NCBI GenBank assembly: GCA_911728435.2
Contig: OU452202.1
Coordinates: 3,513,135 to 3,577,134, forward strand
Source: Apoderus coryli
Lineage: Eukaryota > Arthropoda > Insecta > Coleoptera > Attelabidae
Length of the DNA: 64,000 nucleotides
Reading direction: 5' to 3'
The translations under genes and the position numbers were made by a program. This document shows, in pieces, positions 1 through 11,171 of this stretch. How positions within the stretch are numbered: the stretch's first letter is position 1; each line of letters opens with the position of its first letter. The notes below the pieces were generated by a model. The model was not told where the DNA came from. It ran no database searches and saw nothing but the letters and a program-made list of their open reading frames with translations.

Positions 1-29
1 TTTGGTTTGGTTTATACATAAATAAGTAG

Positions 30-1592
30 TTTTAAAAAAATGTCTGTCTGTCTGTATCCACGAAAACGCAAAAACCGCTTAACAGATTTTAACCAAATTT
101 GGTACAAAAATACTATTGGACATGGCAAGGAGCTGATTAGATTTTGGGAAACATTGAGCGTAGGCAAAGGGTTTAAAAGAGGGTTCAAAAATTAAAAAAA
201 TTCATAGTTCTTAAACTTATCCGAAATACTGCATAATTTTTTACGCATTTAATTGAATATAACCTAAAATATTGAACATAAAATATTAGACCACATTGGC
301 GTTCGAAAATAGTGTAAAATGGGGTAAAAAAGATTTAAAAAAAACGTATTTCTTAAAAATAGCAGAAATATTAACTAGTTATTGATAGTTTTGATAGAAT
401 ATAACCTATAAAATGTGTCATGAATAACTTACTTTCATAGGCGTTCGTAAATAGTGGAAAAGGGGTCAAAATATAAAAAATACATATTTCCTAAACTTAT
501 TCGAAATATGGAATAATTTTTTATAGTTGTGATAGAATATAACCTAAAAAATGTTACAGAAGTAGTAGAAAAAAGGGTAAAATAAAAAAAAATTAAAATG
601 TAAAAAATTTTATATTTAACTAGATGAATTGGTGTTAAAAATACACGACAAAAATTAATGTACCATAGGCGTCCGTAAAAATTCTATAAAAGGGTCAGAA
701 AAAATTTGTATCCGTGATAACTCAAAAACTACTTAACGGATTTTAACCACATTTGGTACGAAAATACTACAGGATAATTATAGGTGGTGATTAACATTGA
801 GCGTAGGCAACGGGTTTAAAAGAGGTTTCAAAAATTTAAAAAATCATAGTTCTTAAACTTATCCGAAATATTGAATAATTTTTTATAGTTGTGATAGAAT
901 ATAACCTAAAAAATGTTACATAAAAGAATTAGTTCACACAGGCGTTCGAAAATAGTGTTAAAAAAGGGTCAAAACGAAAAAAAAATGTTCCCCAAATATA
1001 CCAGAAAAATTGGCTAATTATATATAGCTTTGATATAAGATAACCTAAAAAATGCAGCATAAAATTTTTATTTACATAGGCGTTCGTAAATAGTAGAAAA
1101 AGGGGTAAAATAAAAAAAATTAAAATGTAAAAAATTTTATATTTAACTAGTTGAGTTGGTGTTAAAAATACACGACAAAAATTAATGTTCCATAGGCGTC
1201 CGTGAAAATTCTATAAAAGGGTCAGAAAAAATTTGTACCCGTGATAACTCAAAAACCACTTAACGGATAACCTACAACATGCAGCATAACAATTTTGTTT
1301 ACATAGGCGTTCGTAAATAGTAGAAAAGGGGGCAAAATAAATTTTATAATAAAACTAAAAAAAAATCAATTATTTTGCGTACAAGAATTTGGCCTAGATC
1401 TGAAATATAAAATATCTGCGTATAAATAGTGCCTCCAAAGAGAAGAAAAAGGCACAAAACCCGATACAAAAAAAAAATAGCTGATGTCTAAAACAAAACA
1501 AAAATTTAGATAAATGACAAAAAGGTCATAAAATTATTACTTTTACACTTAAATATGGAGAGCTATTCGTGCCTCGAGGGCAACAGCTAGTT
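30..1592. repeat. Helentron/Helitron-like AT-rich repeat
   Basis: The stretch opens with a TGTCTGTCTGTCTG run and a line reading like CTTAACAGATTTTAACCAAA, and ends with GAGGGCAACAGCTAGTT. That combination resembles non-autonomous Helentron elements of insects. Inside, motifs such as CATAGGCGTTCGTAAATAGT and TTTTATAGTTGTGATAGAATATAACC recur every 100-200 bases with small changes, so the interior is an array of diverged subrepeats. No coding sequence is visible. A fragment of the same family recurs in reverse near 34680-34860. The assignment rests on end motifs only; a Rep/helicase gene is absent. Confidence 0.5.
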
Positions 1593-2286
1593 TTATTTGC
1601 ACCGAGAATGCGTTTTTGCTTTTGTTTGGCATAAATAAGCAATAATTGAACTGTCTTAGGCGCTATCGTGGAAGAATACATACAGACAGAGACTTCAAAA
1701 TGGTTATTTCCGTCTTGATATCATTTTTTAGCACGTTCACTATACTTTCCCTGGGTCGGGAAATTAATAACAGTTAAAATATTCTCTCTCTCCCTCTCTA
1801 TGTGCCTATCTTCCTGTGTGAGTATGTGTCACCCTCTGTCTCCATGGCAGGCATTGTAATTTATAATGTATAAGTGTTTAAATCGCGTAAAAACCTAATA
1901 TACCAGACAGAGACCGATGCAGTGAACTAAACGAACTAGTAAATTAAAAAAAAAATGAACTAAGCGAGATCGAAAGATGCAAATCAGCAAAGTGAATTTT
2001 CCCATATCTAACGCAAACAGTTTTTTCATCGGATTAGGCTGAACGATAACCTAGGGTTTTAGTTGGCTCGAGGAGGATGCACAAGTCTTCCAATGGGACT
2101 TACGTACAGTGACATACATATAAATTCAAAATCCATAGTCATGTTTGCTTGCGACGTTATAATTGTACTGATAGAAATGTTCAATTTGTTTATAAAAGTA
2201 ACAGATGGTGATATTCATTAACCAAAATAATTTGAATTGCATTGAAATACGAGAATAAAAATTGAGACAATGTTATATAAATTTAC
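1593..2286. other. Non-coding, presumed intron of Jun
   Basis: This AT-rich stretch lies between the repeat and the splice donor that ends the Jun exon at 2287. I looked on the minus strand for the remainder of the Jun basic region and leucine zipper and did not find it, so the next exon lies beyond the left edge. A short CT-rich run is present near 1782-1800. Nothing else is recognisable. Confidence 0.5.
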
Positions 2287-4532
2287 CTATTTCGTTGACG
2301 TTTCCTTTCGAGCTTCATTCGTTCTTGATATTCCATATCTACCGGAGACATTGGTGGTGTTGTATTAGGCACTGTTTGTGGTTCTTCTTTAATATGCGGC
2401 ATAAATGGTTCATTATAAATAGTGCTTGCATTACTGTCAGAACCTTGTTGTGAGTTACTATTGTGTAATATACTCAGAGCTTCTTCAAATCCGCCTGCAA
2501 AACGTTCCTGTTCAGCAGTGACATTTCGTGGAAACGGGAATGATGGTGTTGGAGTATTTGTCATACCAGTAGCTGTGAAACAAAATAATTAACTCTGTAT
2601 TTCATAATATATAAATGTCCTGCTTTCTTTAATAAATATAATTTTTTGTCATTAACAAAATACCTAACTGTGTTTAAAAAATAAGAAAAACAAAAATGTT
2701 CATGAAATTGAAGTAGTAAATTGAATTGTAGTAAATAAAGACAATTCCATATTTATTGGTTTAGTTGATGTTGATCCCGAGGTTGATCCAGTAAATAATA
2801 TAACCCATTGTTTATGAGTATTAACAATTAATAAGTTATATATTTGTTCTTTGTTTATTCTTGAAAATCCTAATTTTTTTTCAGTTTCGTGGGGTGTTCA
2901 GTTCTTTTACACAACTTTTTTAACCAAAAACAATACCGCATTTTAATTTCCGTCAATTTAATTACAAAAAATTAAAGTTATAACGAAGTTTCGTTACTGA
3001 TTTGTAATTTCTTCAGGTTTGAAATATTATTTTCTATTTAACATAATATATCAAAGTCAAAAAAATAACAAACAATTTTCTTTATATTTACAACACACAA
3101 TATACAAATAAAATGGTATGAGAACCATATTTTTAAAAAATGAGTTTTATATATTTGAATGTTGTGTGTTGTAAATATAAAGAAAATTCCTTGTTAATTT
3201 TTTGACTTTGATATGTTGGAATTTATGTTAAATAGAAAAAATGTTTTCAAACCTGAAGAAGTTACAAATTAGTAACGAAACGTCGTTATCATTCATTTTA
3301 TATAATTAAATTAACGAAACTTAAAATGTGATATTGTTTTTGTTTAAAAATTTATATCAATGATTTACCTGAGATTGGCCGTTTTTCGATTGGCCTTTTA
3401 TTCGCTGACGACTTTAAGATATTTAAATTAATTAAATCTTAAAGGATTATGACGAATTGCAGGACGATATCAACCTTGTTACTGCTTGGTCTCAGGACAA
3501 CATTAAAATAAATTCAGAAAAATGCTCGTTAATTACATATCCCAGAAAACTGATCATTATCAGGCTGTGGCTGCAAAGGCTTGAAGGTGATTTTGTTAGG
3601 TTCATATATTTCAAAGTACCAAAGATTAATTTGATAATGTGAAGAGTTTGATATTTGCTCCTCAGATTTTGGTCAGGTGCGAAAATTAATTTTGAAATGT
3701 TGCAAGGCAGATACACTTCTTGTTCGATAGGTATTATCGCCGACAAAATTATTATTTTCAATTTGTTATTTTTAGTTTGTAGTTATTTAGCTTTTGTTAT
3801 GTGTTATTTAGTGTAAAAGTACATTGTTAGTGTTGCATTGCATTGCTTGATTACCATTTTATTGGTTTATTGGTGTGTGTAATACCTATGTTGGTAAATA
3901 AATACAAAAATTAAAATTGATCCCTACTACTGGAACTGTGGCTAATATAATTTCAATTAACATATTAGGGTTTTCTAGGAATAAGTTAATTAAGGCCAAT
4001 ATTGCATTAAGTTCCTACACAAGGTAATAAAATGATGTTTTAGGAAAGTGTAGATTACCTTGTTTTATAGAAAAGGGTATGTTATTCAACTCAGACTATG
4101 CACAATCAAACGGAAAGAAGAGAGCAAATATGTGATCTTTATTGTTTCCAATTATTATATTCTTATGGGGTATATATGGGATGAAACTTGTATATGATGC
4201 ACAATAGCCGCTGGTCATATAACATACATTAATTCAAACTATAAATTAACAATAATGAATATCACATCTTAATTAAACCTTGCACAAAAATTGTTATCAA
4301 TAATTACTTAAATTGGTTTACTTAGTAATAGGTACTTACCCAAAATCATGCTCTCTAATTCAGGGGTATCAACATTTAACATATTCAAATCAGGTGAGGA
4401 TAATACAGGATTATTTCCGATATTCACCAAAGGCAAAGTTAGGTTTTTCTTGGCTTGATTAAAATCAAGTGTAAGATTTCTTTTCATACTGGAAACGTTG
4501 CTGTCTTTAGAATTCTCGTTAAACTGACTCAT
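2287..4532 (-). CDS. Jun: Transcription factor Jun (AP-1 subunit), 5' part of gene
   Basis: Partial gene on the minus strand, two coding exons. Exon 1 is 4532-4340, starting at the ATG of MSQFNENSK; donor GTAAGT. Exon 2 is 2572-2287, after acceptor TTTCACAG; donor GTAAAT. The junction is in phase, giving about 159 residues before the edge. Exon 1 carries the delta-domain-like stretch KRNLTLDFNQAKK, the JNK-docking region in Jun proteins, then SSPDLNML and DTPELES, matching the SPD and SPELE sites that JNK phosphorylates (here Ser and Thr). Exon 2 carries TPTPSFPFPRNVTAEQE and FAGGFEEAL, conserved in Jun, and ends inside the basic region at LERKRQRNR. The DNA-binding half and leucine zipper are off-window. 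Jun dimerises with Fos in the nucleus and binds AP-1 sites. The intron (2573-4339) holds transposon debris. An upstream non-coding exon is possible but not visible. Confidence 0.9.
2857..3350. mobile_element. Penelope-like element remnant (inverted ends only)
   Basis: The two halves are inverted copies of each other around about 3110: AACACACAATATACAAAT on the left mirrors the sequence near 3160 on the right, and both halves carry a CTGAAGAA...GTAACGAAAC motif (minus strand near 2985-3030, plus strand 3253-3281). The same two ends flank the Penelope element at 13707-15725 in the RFT1 intron, so this is that family with its coding interior lost. It sits in the Jun intron and abuts a LINE fragment at 3353. 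Confidence 0.65.
3238..3299 (+). ncRNA. Hammerhead-ribozyme-like motif in Penelope repeat
   Basis: Core elements are in hammerhead type I order: CTGAAGA (3253-3259), a stem GTTAC/GTAAC with a six-base loop (3261-3276), GAAA (3277-3280), a minimal helix III, and the cleavage triplet GTC at 3282-3284. Helix I can form from AAC next to the core with GTT after the cleavage site, then an internal loop, then AAAATG (3238-3243) with CATTTT (3294-3299). Penelope-like elements are known to carry hammerheads in their terminal repeats. There is one extra A between the core and stem II, and helix III has almost no stem, so activity may need dimerisation or may be lost. Confidence 0.45.
3353..3905 (+). 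pseudogene. Non-LTR retrotransposon 3' end, reverse transcriptase remnant
   Basis: Plus-strand translation gives INDLPEIGRF followed by LLFADDFKIFK, the catalytic FADD box of LINE reverse transcriptase. After a frameshift comes DYDELQDDINLVTAWSQDN, the thumb-side conserved block. The sequence then jumps to FKVPKINLIM and a stop at 3642, so a large internal part is deleted. An untranslated tail ends near 3905 in AATAAATAC. The wording resembles the full element at 5820-9832 (for example LLFADDFKLFK and YFKVPKVQLR), so it is probably the same family. It is dead and lies in the Jun intron. Confidence 0.8.
3906..4339. other. Rest of the Jun intron, nothing recognised
   Basis: AT-rich intronic sequence between the LINE tail and the Jun exon 1 donor. 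I see no further repeat or coding signal here. Confidence 0.5.
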
Positions 4533-4972
4533 ATTATTTTTAATTGTTCTTATACAGTTCAAATCCTAGCCAAGCCCATAAATTAAAAAACAATGTTATA
4601 GGTAGTATTACTAACAACAGCAGAAAATAATACAGTGGTTCATATATTTCCATACAACCTGAAAATAAAATATTGCGTAATTACAAAACAATAAATTATC
4701 GAGTATATAATAAACAAAGGCCAAGAAATAGTAAAGTATGACATATTCCAGTGTTTAGTACTAATTTACCTTAATTTTTTCCAATTTGTTTAAGGATATT
4801 TCTAACCGTAATATATTTTTGATTTAGATAATTTAGCTTTCACACAATTTTGTATATTATTAAATTGAAAATAATTGAAAATTTTATACTTATTTGTTTT
4901 TCTAGAATAAAAATAGAATGTAGGTAGCAATCAGTTGTCAATTGATGACTCATTTGGGAGATTCAAGGATTT

Positions 4973-5576
4973 ACCATATATATAGAGAACTATATCGCAC
5001 AAAAGTGACAGGTAAAAAAGATGGAATATAGGTTGCGGCCATTTTGATGTTCTACTACAGGGGAGGCTTAAAAAATACTTAATGAGCTTACTCTGGAACA
5101 GTTATAATAATAATATAATTGGTATAAAATACGTAATTGTTTTGTATAATCACCATACGTATAATATTTATAATAACACAGCTTATTGTGATAATAATAT
5201 AAAATATAAGGATTATAATATATGGATGTGACCTGGTATATAAATGTCAAATTTTATGTGGGAAAAGCTAATGTTGCCTCATTTAAGAAATAAAAAATAT
5301 ATTGAGTATTAAAATTGCATATGTTGGCAGTAATAAAACCAACAATTTGGTCATATCTCTTTCATAATCATATAGAAAATTGTTAGATTATTCTAATACT
5401 TTTACACCACCATTTTATGTGGCCTTTGAACATGTTATAGTAAAAAAATTTGAAGGCAATGAAATAACATGGCAACAAAAAACAACAAAATGGCGGTTTC
5501 ATTATCTCCCTTTATTCCGTTGCTCAATCCAATGTGCATACGGTTTTGAGCGATATAGTCCTCTATATATATATGG
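4973..5576. mobile_element. Non-autonomous TIR element (~600 bp)
   Basis: The left end reads CCATATATATAGAGAACTAT and the reverse complement of the right end reads CCCATATATATATAGAGGAC; both continue with ACTATATCGC, giving inverted ends of about 30 bases. Both ends also carry an inward GCCATTTTG/CAAAATGGC motif about 70 bases in. The interior has no convincing gene; the open frames at 5068-5250 and 5380-5613 look accidental. The TATAGAG core of the ends is similar to the CAGAGATATAGAG ends of the element at 27653. I could not fix a target duplication. Confidence 0.6.
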
Positions 5577-6056
5577 GATATTCACCCAATCTGTCAAGTT
5601 TAATTCGATTTAAGGGCAACACGGTATTTCGATTATGACAAAATATCGATATTTGAGTACGATTGACCTTCAGCGGAAATGTAGAATTAATTTAGAATTT
5701 AGGGTAAACCAAACCTGTATTTTGTACCGGATAATTCGTCTGGCCGGGCATGACGTGATGATGAACCTAACCAAGGTAAATGGTTATTAAAGGCACGTGC
5801 GTTAAAGTGAGGTGATTGAAAGGTTATATTTATTTATTTATATTCAAATTACAAACACCATTTAGGTAATAACATGTAACCCTTAACAAAATTAGAAACT
5901 AAATAACAACATAAAATTAACACTATACAAACAGACAATAATTTAGACTAGTAGAATTACATTATAAAATATCTATAGATCAACTGGCAGACATTAACTG
6001 AAATAGAGACCTGATTTCATGAACACTAGTGCTGCATAAGTCGAGACCCTTAGCGT

Positions 6057-8700
6057 CTACAATCTGATTGCCAATCGATCGATTGCATTCAATGGCGACA
6101 AGCTAAAGTTATCTATATGAAACATTTCCCTAGAGTTAATTCTTAATTGTACTTTCGGAACTTTGAAATATATTAGACTTATTAAATTACAATTTACTTT
6201 ACTTGTACTATTTATAATATTATATAAATATATCAAACATTGCATATTGCGCCTATCACAGAGAGTTTGTATCTTGTATTGCTGATACATTGCTTTGTAT
6301 GAGATTTTAAACGGATAAACTCCATGTTCCCTCTTATATATAAATCTCAAGAACCTTTTTTGAACCCTCTCGATGTGGTCACTATGACAAAAAGCCCTTG
6401 GGGTCCAAATAACACATGCGTATTCAAGGTGCGTACGGACTAAGGTGTTATATAACTTAAAAATTGTGGATAGTTCAAAGTTTTTGCTATTCCTCATTAT
6501 AAATCCCAACGACCTATATGCTTTCCCAGTTATGTACTGGTAATGACTGTTAAAGTTTGATTGAAAAAATACACCCAGATCTTTGATTTCGTGTTTCCTA
6601 ACTAGGGATATGGAATTTAATGTGTAGTCATATGTGATGGAATCTATTTTCCTTGTGAATGTTTGTATGGAACATTTGAGTACATTTAAGGTCATTGCAT
6701 TGTTTTTGAACCAATCAGATATCGAGTTTAAGTCGTCCTGCAATTGTTCGCAGTCTTCGACGCTGTCTATGATTTTAAACAACTTAAAGTCATCAGCAAA
6801 CAGCAGTCCACGCGACGCAAGTGCTATACTGGGAAGATCGTTGATGTAAATGTTAAAAAGTAACGGCCCCAAGTTACTGCCCTGCGGTACACCAGAAGGG
6901 TTAATGAATTCAGCTGAATGTTTACCCGCTACTCTGACTGTCTGTTTTCTGTTTGTTAAATAGGATTTAATAAATTGAATCGATTGACCTGAAAAGCCCA
7001 TCCTTCCAAGCTTATACAGCAGTAACGTATGGTTCACTTTGTCAAAAGCTTTAGCGCAATCCGTGTATACGACGTCCAGCTGTCTACCCCGTCGAATAGC
7101 CGTAGAAGCATACTCCGAGAAAACTAGTAGATTAGTGATGGTAGATCTTCCATTTATGAAGCCGTGTTGATAATCACTGATGTTCGGTTTCACCCATGCA
7201 TAAATGTCAGTATAAAGAATGCGCTCGAATATCTTTGCTATGGTATTAAGTACAGTTATAGGGCGGTAATTGAGGATATGGTTCCTTTTACCATTTTTAT
7301 GTATAGGCGTCACCACACCAATCTTTAGATCCCCGGGAAATGTACCTGTTTTGATTGCCAAATTAAATATGTGGGCCAAAGGTTCTGCTACAAATTCCAC
7401 ACATCCCTTATATATATAATCTGGTATACCGTCAATACCAGAATTCTTTTTGGATTTGAGCTTTTTAATGGAATCAATGACGATCTCCTCAGTAACCGGC
7501 TGGAAATCAAAACAGCCCAGCTCGACATCGCCCTCACATGAAACCTCATACTTCTGCATCAGCGAACACCTCACTCTCATATATCATCTCAGTGGGTATA
7601 CCACTCTGACTCTTGCGCCCATTTATAAACGACCAAAACTTCTGTGGATCTGTGTTTATTGTACGTTCAATGCTCTGTTGGTAATTTTTTGATTCTAATT
7701 GTGTCTGACGTTTAATAGAATTACGTAATGCTACGAATTCTGGTCTTAGTTCTAGTGAGCCTTGTTTTAATTTTTTGTGCAACCGATTTTTCGTTTTTAT
7801 TTTATTTCTCAGATCCACAGAAAACCAGTCCGGAAATCGATCGGAATGCGGCCGAGAAGCTAATCTATATTTAGGCACAGATTCATCAATAAACTCATAT
7901 ATGATATTATAGAAAATGCCGAGACACTTATTTACATCACTCACCTCCAGTAACTGCGTCCAGTCACAGGTCGACATTAAACTGTAAAGTAAGGAAAAAT
8001 TTGCTTTTGAAAAATTGTACCTGTAAACCGATTTGAGATTCCTCTCCATGCGGTGGTCATCATTGAGGATAACAGAAAAGGTTAATGCAGGGTGATAGTC
8101 ATCTTCTGACACGAGAGGGTTATCAGATCTGAAGACGTGCACAATACACATATCCGATAAAATAAAATCGAGAAACTTTAAATTTTTATTGGGAATTATA
8201 TTGAGTTGCCTTAAGTTGTAGAAACTTGTAAAATCAGACAATGTTGTGTGTTTGTCATTGATCACATCGAGAGAGTAATTTGGTAGGTTAAAATCTCCAA
8301 CAATCAAGATGTTTGCATTGTCAGCTAGGAGAGTTTCAAAAATATTATAGAAATCAATATAGTGCTCTAATGAAGTATTTGGTATAAAATAGACAACACA
8401 TACATAGAACACATTTCTTTTAAATTTAATTTTCACAAACAAACACTCACTGTCACACTGAACATCAAGTTCTTCAAATGTTAGATTGTTTTTGAGTGCC
8501 AACATTACCCCTCCGCCTCTGGTTTTGGATGACGCACGATCGTTTCTTATGACGTTATATCTTCCATCAAACAGCTCCCGGCTATTGATATTTTCATTTA
8601 ACCAGGTTTCAGTTATTGCTATCATGTCGTATTGCTCTGATATGACCGAGGTATAAAACTCATTAGATTTTGTGCGTAGACCCCTAGCATTTTGGTAATA
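6057..8700 (-). pseudogene. LINE ORF2: APE endonuclease plus reverse transcriptase, one frameshift
   Basis: The endonuclease part (8625-7546 and a little upstream, with YQNARGLRTK near its start) shows ITETWLN, a GGGV box and GDFN, the metal-binding and catalytic boxes of apurinic endonucleases. The reverse transcriptase part (7580-6057) shows [20 protein letters not shown] and LLFADDFKLF, its catalytic aspartates, then the LDVVYTDCAKAFD box upstream and a C-terminal thumb region. The two parts lie in different frames overlapping at 7546-7580, so one indel separates them; otherwise the reading is open. Such proteins nick target DNA and copy the element RNA onto it. In its present form the full enzyme could not be made without frameshifting. 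Confidence 0.88.
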
Positions 8701-8711
8701 AGCAGAAAGGT

Positions 8712-9794
8712 TTAATTTTTGCTTTGGCTGGGATCCACCATTTTTGCAGGTGTCATCCCACGTTTCATTAAAAAACGTGATACCAGGGCTCCGTTAGGCC
8801 AGATATCACGTTTCCAAGCCGACTTAAAATGTTCCTGTTTTATAATCACTTTCATAGAAGTGTAGACTTCAGGATGCTTTGAGCTGTGGCTCTCACAAAC
8901 AACTTCAGGGAAGTGTTTGGATAACATGCCAGCGAGACTCTCTGGTGTGGTATTAGGGTGCAATCTAGTCACATGAAGAGCCACCATCTTTGGAATGGCC
9001 TGAACAGAAGAGTTATCATCGTTCTTACCAACTACAAATCTTCGTTTTCTACGGCCAGTTACTGTATGAAACCCGTCCGTATCGTTCCTATTTCCTAGTT
9101 GCTGAATATCTCGCATTTTCGCTTTCGATTGAATATTCATGATTGCAGTATTTACATCTCCAACAGTAATTGTTGGTTTTGTGTTTTTGAGGTTATCTTC
9201 ATTATTATTATAGACGGGTGCCTTGATAGTGCCATTGTTGCTGCTGCTATTTGTGCTGGCCACTTTGCTATATGTTGCTTTTGATTGCAACACTGAATTA
9301 GCAATATTCGAAGATACTGTTGTACTAGGCATGTTAATCAACATTGTTTGTTTATCAATACTATCATGGCCATCCCATTTGTTCACGGTTTGTAGCTTTT
9401 CTTCCATGGCTATTATTAATTTCCGTTGGAGATCACTTGAGTATTCTACTTCCTTAAGAAGCCTGTTGGTTAATAACAGCTCTTTTCTAACCGTTTCAAC
9501 TTCTTTCACAAGCTCACTTTCCATGGGAATTGCTTTATTTTTATCGTTATCAACATTCAATGACATGACATCCATTGATTTTTGGTACCTGCAGGTACAT
9601 TCATCGCAAAACCACATCACATTCGTATTTTCGTTAATTATTCTCAACCAGGAGTCCTTAATCGAGACACAAAGTAAATGGAACTTGGTCTTGCAATAGT
9701 TACACATGATACCTTTATTATTCACAAGAAAATTATCAGAGCAACGAACACAAACATCCATGTTCGCCGCCATGTTCGCCGCCATACTTGGCAT
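8712..9794 (-). CDS. LINE ORF1 protein with PHD-like zinc finger
   Basis: Intact 360-residue frame starting MPSMAANM. Residues about 15-70 hold a PHD-like zinc finger: CVRCSDNF, CNYCKTKFHLLC and WFCDECTC supply the Cys4-His-Cys3 pattern. A coiled-coil-like stretch follows (about 90-135). A basic linker (GRRKRRF, about 250) leads to a C-terminal fold beginning VALHVTRLHPNTTPE, the usual RNA-binding part of this ORF1 type. ORF1 proteins of LINEs bind the element RNA and form the retrotransposition particle. No frame breaks were seen. It is a transposon gene, not a host gene. Confidence 0.85.
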   Translation of the reverse strand: MPSMAANMAANMDVCVRCSDNFLVNNKGIMCNYCKTKFHLLCVSIKDSWLRIINENTNVMWFCDECTCRYQKSMDVMSLNVDNDKNKAIPMESELVKEVETVRKELLLTNRLLKEVEYSSDLQRKLIIAMEEKLQTVNKWDGHDSIDKQTMLINMPSTTVSSNIANSVLQSKATYSKVASTNSSSNNGTIKAPVYNNNEDNLKNTKPTITVGDVNTAIMNIQSKAKMRDIQQLGNRNDTDGFHTVTGRRKRRFVVGKNDDNSSVQAIPKMVALHVTRLHPNTTPESLAGMLSKHFPEVVCESHSSKHPEVYTSMKVIIKQEHFKSAWKRDIWPNGALVSRFLMKRGMTPAKMVDPSQSKN

Positions 9795-9832
9795 ACAACA
9801 AATCCTATAGTTGTCGATGTTACATTATAATA

Positions 9833-10100
9833 TTAGGGTTATTCTTTCGTGGTGATTGATCTGAACAAGTGAATGTGATTATACTGAAATGAATATTTGG
9901 GGAAACCGAAAGATCATCTTTTTTGTGATTGTCTTTCACTTAATCTCAAAAACTTGTGAAAACAACCAAATCTGCTCTGAAAACTGGAAAATTATTTCTT
10001 CCATGATATTATTATCCATGTTTTAAATTTTTACAATTTATTGGTTTGATTCGAAATCATATTCCAATTATTACCTCTCAATATTCAATACTTTTAGAGG
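9833..10100. repeat. Dispersed repeat, inverted copy at 58580-58850
   Basis: Starting AGGGTTATTCTTTCGTGGTG, this stretch of about 265 bases matches the reverse complement of 58580-58850 closely, including the run around TTGGTTTGATTCGA. A third, partial copy of the same family with the AACCCTA end lies at 11757-11905. The LINE 5' end sits directly against its outer end. No coding potential was seen. Confidence 0.7.
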
Positions 10101-10970
10101 TTAACTTTTAACTGAACCAACTAACCGGTACCTAGAGCCCAGATAAAGTAAGTATCAGATACGACGGCCGGCGGAATTTCTTTGATGTTTGTGTCCTAAA
10201 TCTCGTGACCTTGACGCCATTATTATAATAGTTTTTCCGGGTTTATTCCTTTTGCCTTTTCGTTTGAGTATAAAGTAATGCCAACAATTAGGAATATTCC
10301 TTTTAATTTCAAACCTATTTTGTTGACGACAAATTAATAATTAAACATAGTGTGTGTATAGTACTATTATCATCAATTGGAACTAGGTACTCAATTGTTT
10401 GTTTTATAATGCATTTTGAAATCTAAGTTAATAATAAAAGTAAAAATAAAGTAAATTTTAGTAAAATTATTTGATTATAAACCATTAAGGGCTAAATAAT
10501 ATTTCCAAAATTGAATTTAATATTTAATCATTCATCCTATTGGCATAAAATTGAAAATAACATAAAATGTATTATAATTTTAAATATTCTACTACTAGTT
10601 ACTCTTAAATATGCATGTTTTATTTAAAAATCGAGATCTCAGCATTTTGAACCATCATATTTCATGAAATATGGTTGTGATACCTACCTATATATACCAG
10701 GATTATTTCAAAGCTTTTCAAATTCATTGTTTCATTTTAAACAATGACTAAAGAGCAGTAAAAATGGCAGAATGTAGACACTTTCACTTTAATAAAGAGG
10801 CCAAATTGTATTTCATTTTTGCTGAGTTCATTAAACAGTAATTTTTTACGATGTCTAAAAATAGAATCATGATCAGTGAGAACTTGTAGTTCTCACTTGT
10901 GTTGCCGCAATTTAGGGATATTTTCTAATATGTCAAAAACAACAACAACAAACAAAAATATCTTAATTCT
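10101..10970. other. Intergenic, nothing recognised
   Basis: AT-rich sequence without an open frame of interest, a repeat shared with the rest of the window, or an RNA gene that I can recognise. Confidence 0.4.
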
Positions 10971-11065
10971 TTAATAATATAAAATAACTGCTGTAATTAT
11001 TATTATAAACTTAGACTTTCCAATATATAATTTCATATAGGTACGTACTGAGTACATGTAAACAA

Positions 11066-11171
11066 ACCTTTCAATATCTTTCGGAAATTGGAAAAATGAA
11101 CAATTCTTTAACACTGTTCTTGAAATACATCCAGGTACTAAACAATAAAATCCACCGGTTTTTGATCCCAT
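11066..11171 (-). pseudogene. THAP zinc-finger first exon fragment
   Basis: Minus-strand ATG at 11171 opens MGSKTGGFYCLVPGC, followed by SFFQFPKDIER. This is the N-terminal half of a THAP domain (C-x2-4-C, then the FPKD box). The frame reaches AG/GTTTGT just after KDIER, the same place where the P-element THAP exon at 33129 is split (SDPIR), so it looks like an authentic first exon. The second half (W...C..HF) is not visible downstream, so it is either a broken transposon gene or an exon with its partner lost. Confidence 0.65.

Larger units (their letters stand above)
5820..9832 (-). mobile_element. Near-complete non-LTR retrotransposon (PHD-type ORF1, APE endonuclease)
   Basis: A minus-strand LINE about 4 kb long: ORF1 (9794-8712), ORF2 endonuclease (from about 8700) and reverse transcriptase (to 6057), then a 3' untranslated region ending in an (AATA)n-type tail near 5827-5845. 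ORF2 overlaps the end of ORF1 in another frame. The organisation fits the CR1/jockey-like elements common in insects. Only one frameshift, near 7560, breaks ORF2, so the insertion is fairly recent. A clear target duplication was not found. The 5' end abuts a dispersed repeat starting at about 9833. Confidence 0.85.

Noticed and set aside
2262..2453. Open frame on the plus strand opposite Jun
   Set aside because: Antisense shadow of the Jun exon, with no family resemblance.
9099..9699. Plus-strand open frames opposite LINE ORF1
   Set aside because: Shadows of the zinc-finger ORF1 on the minus strand.
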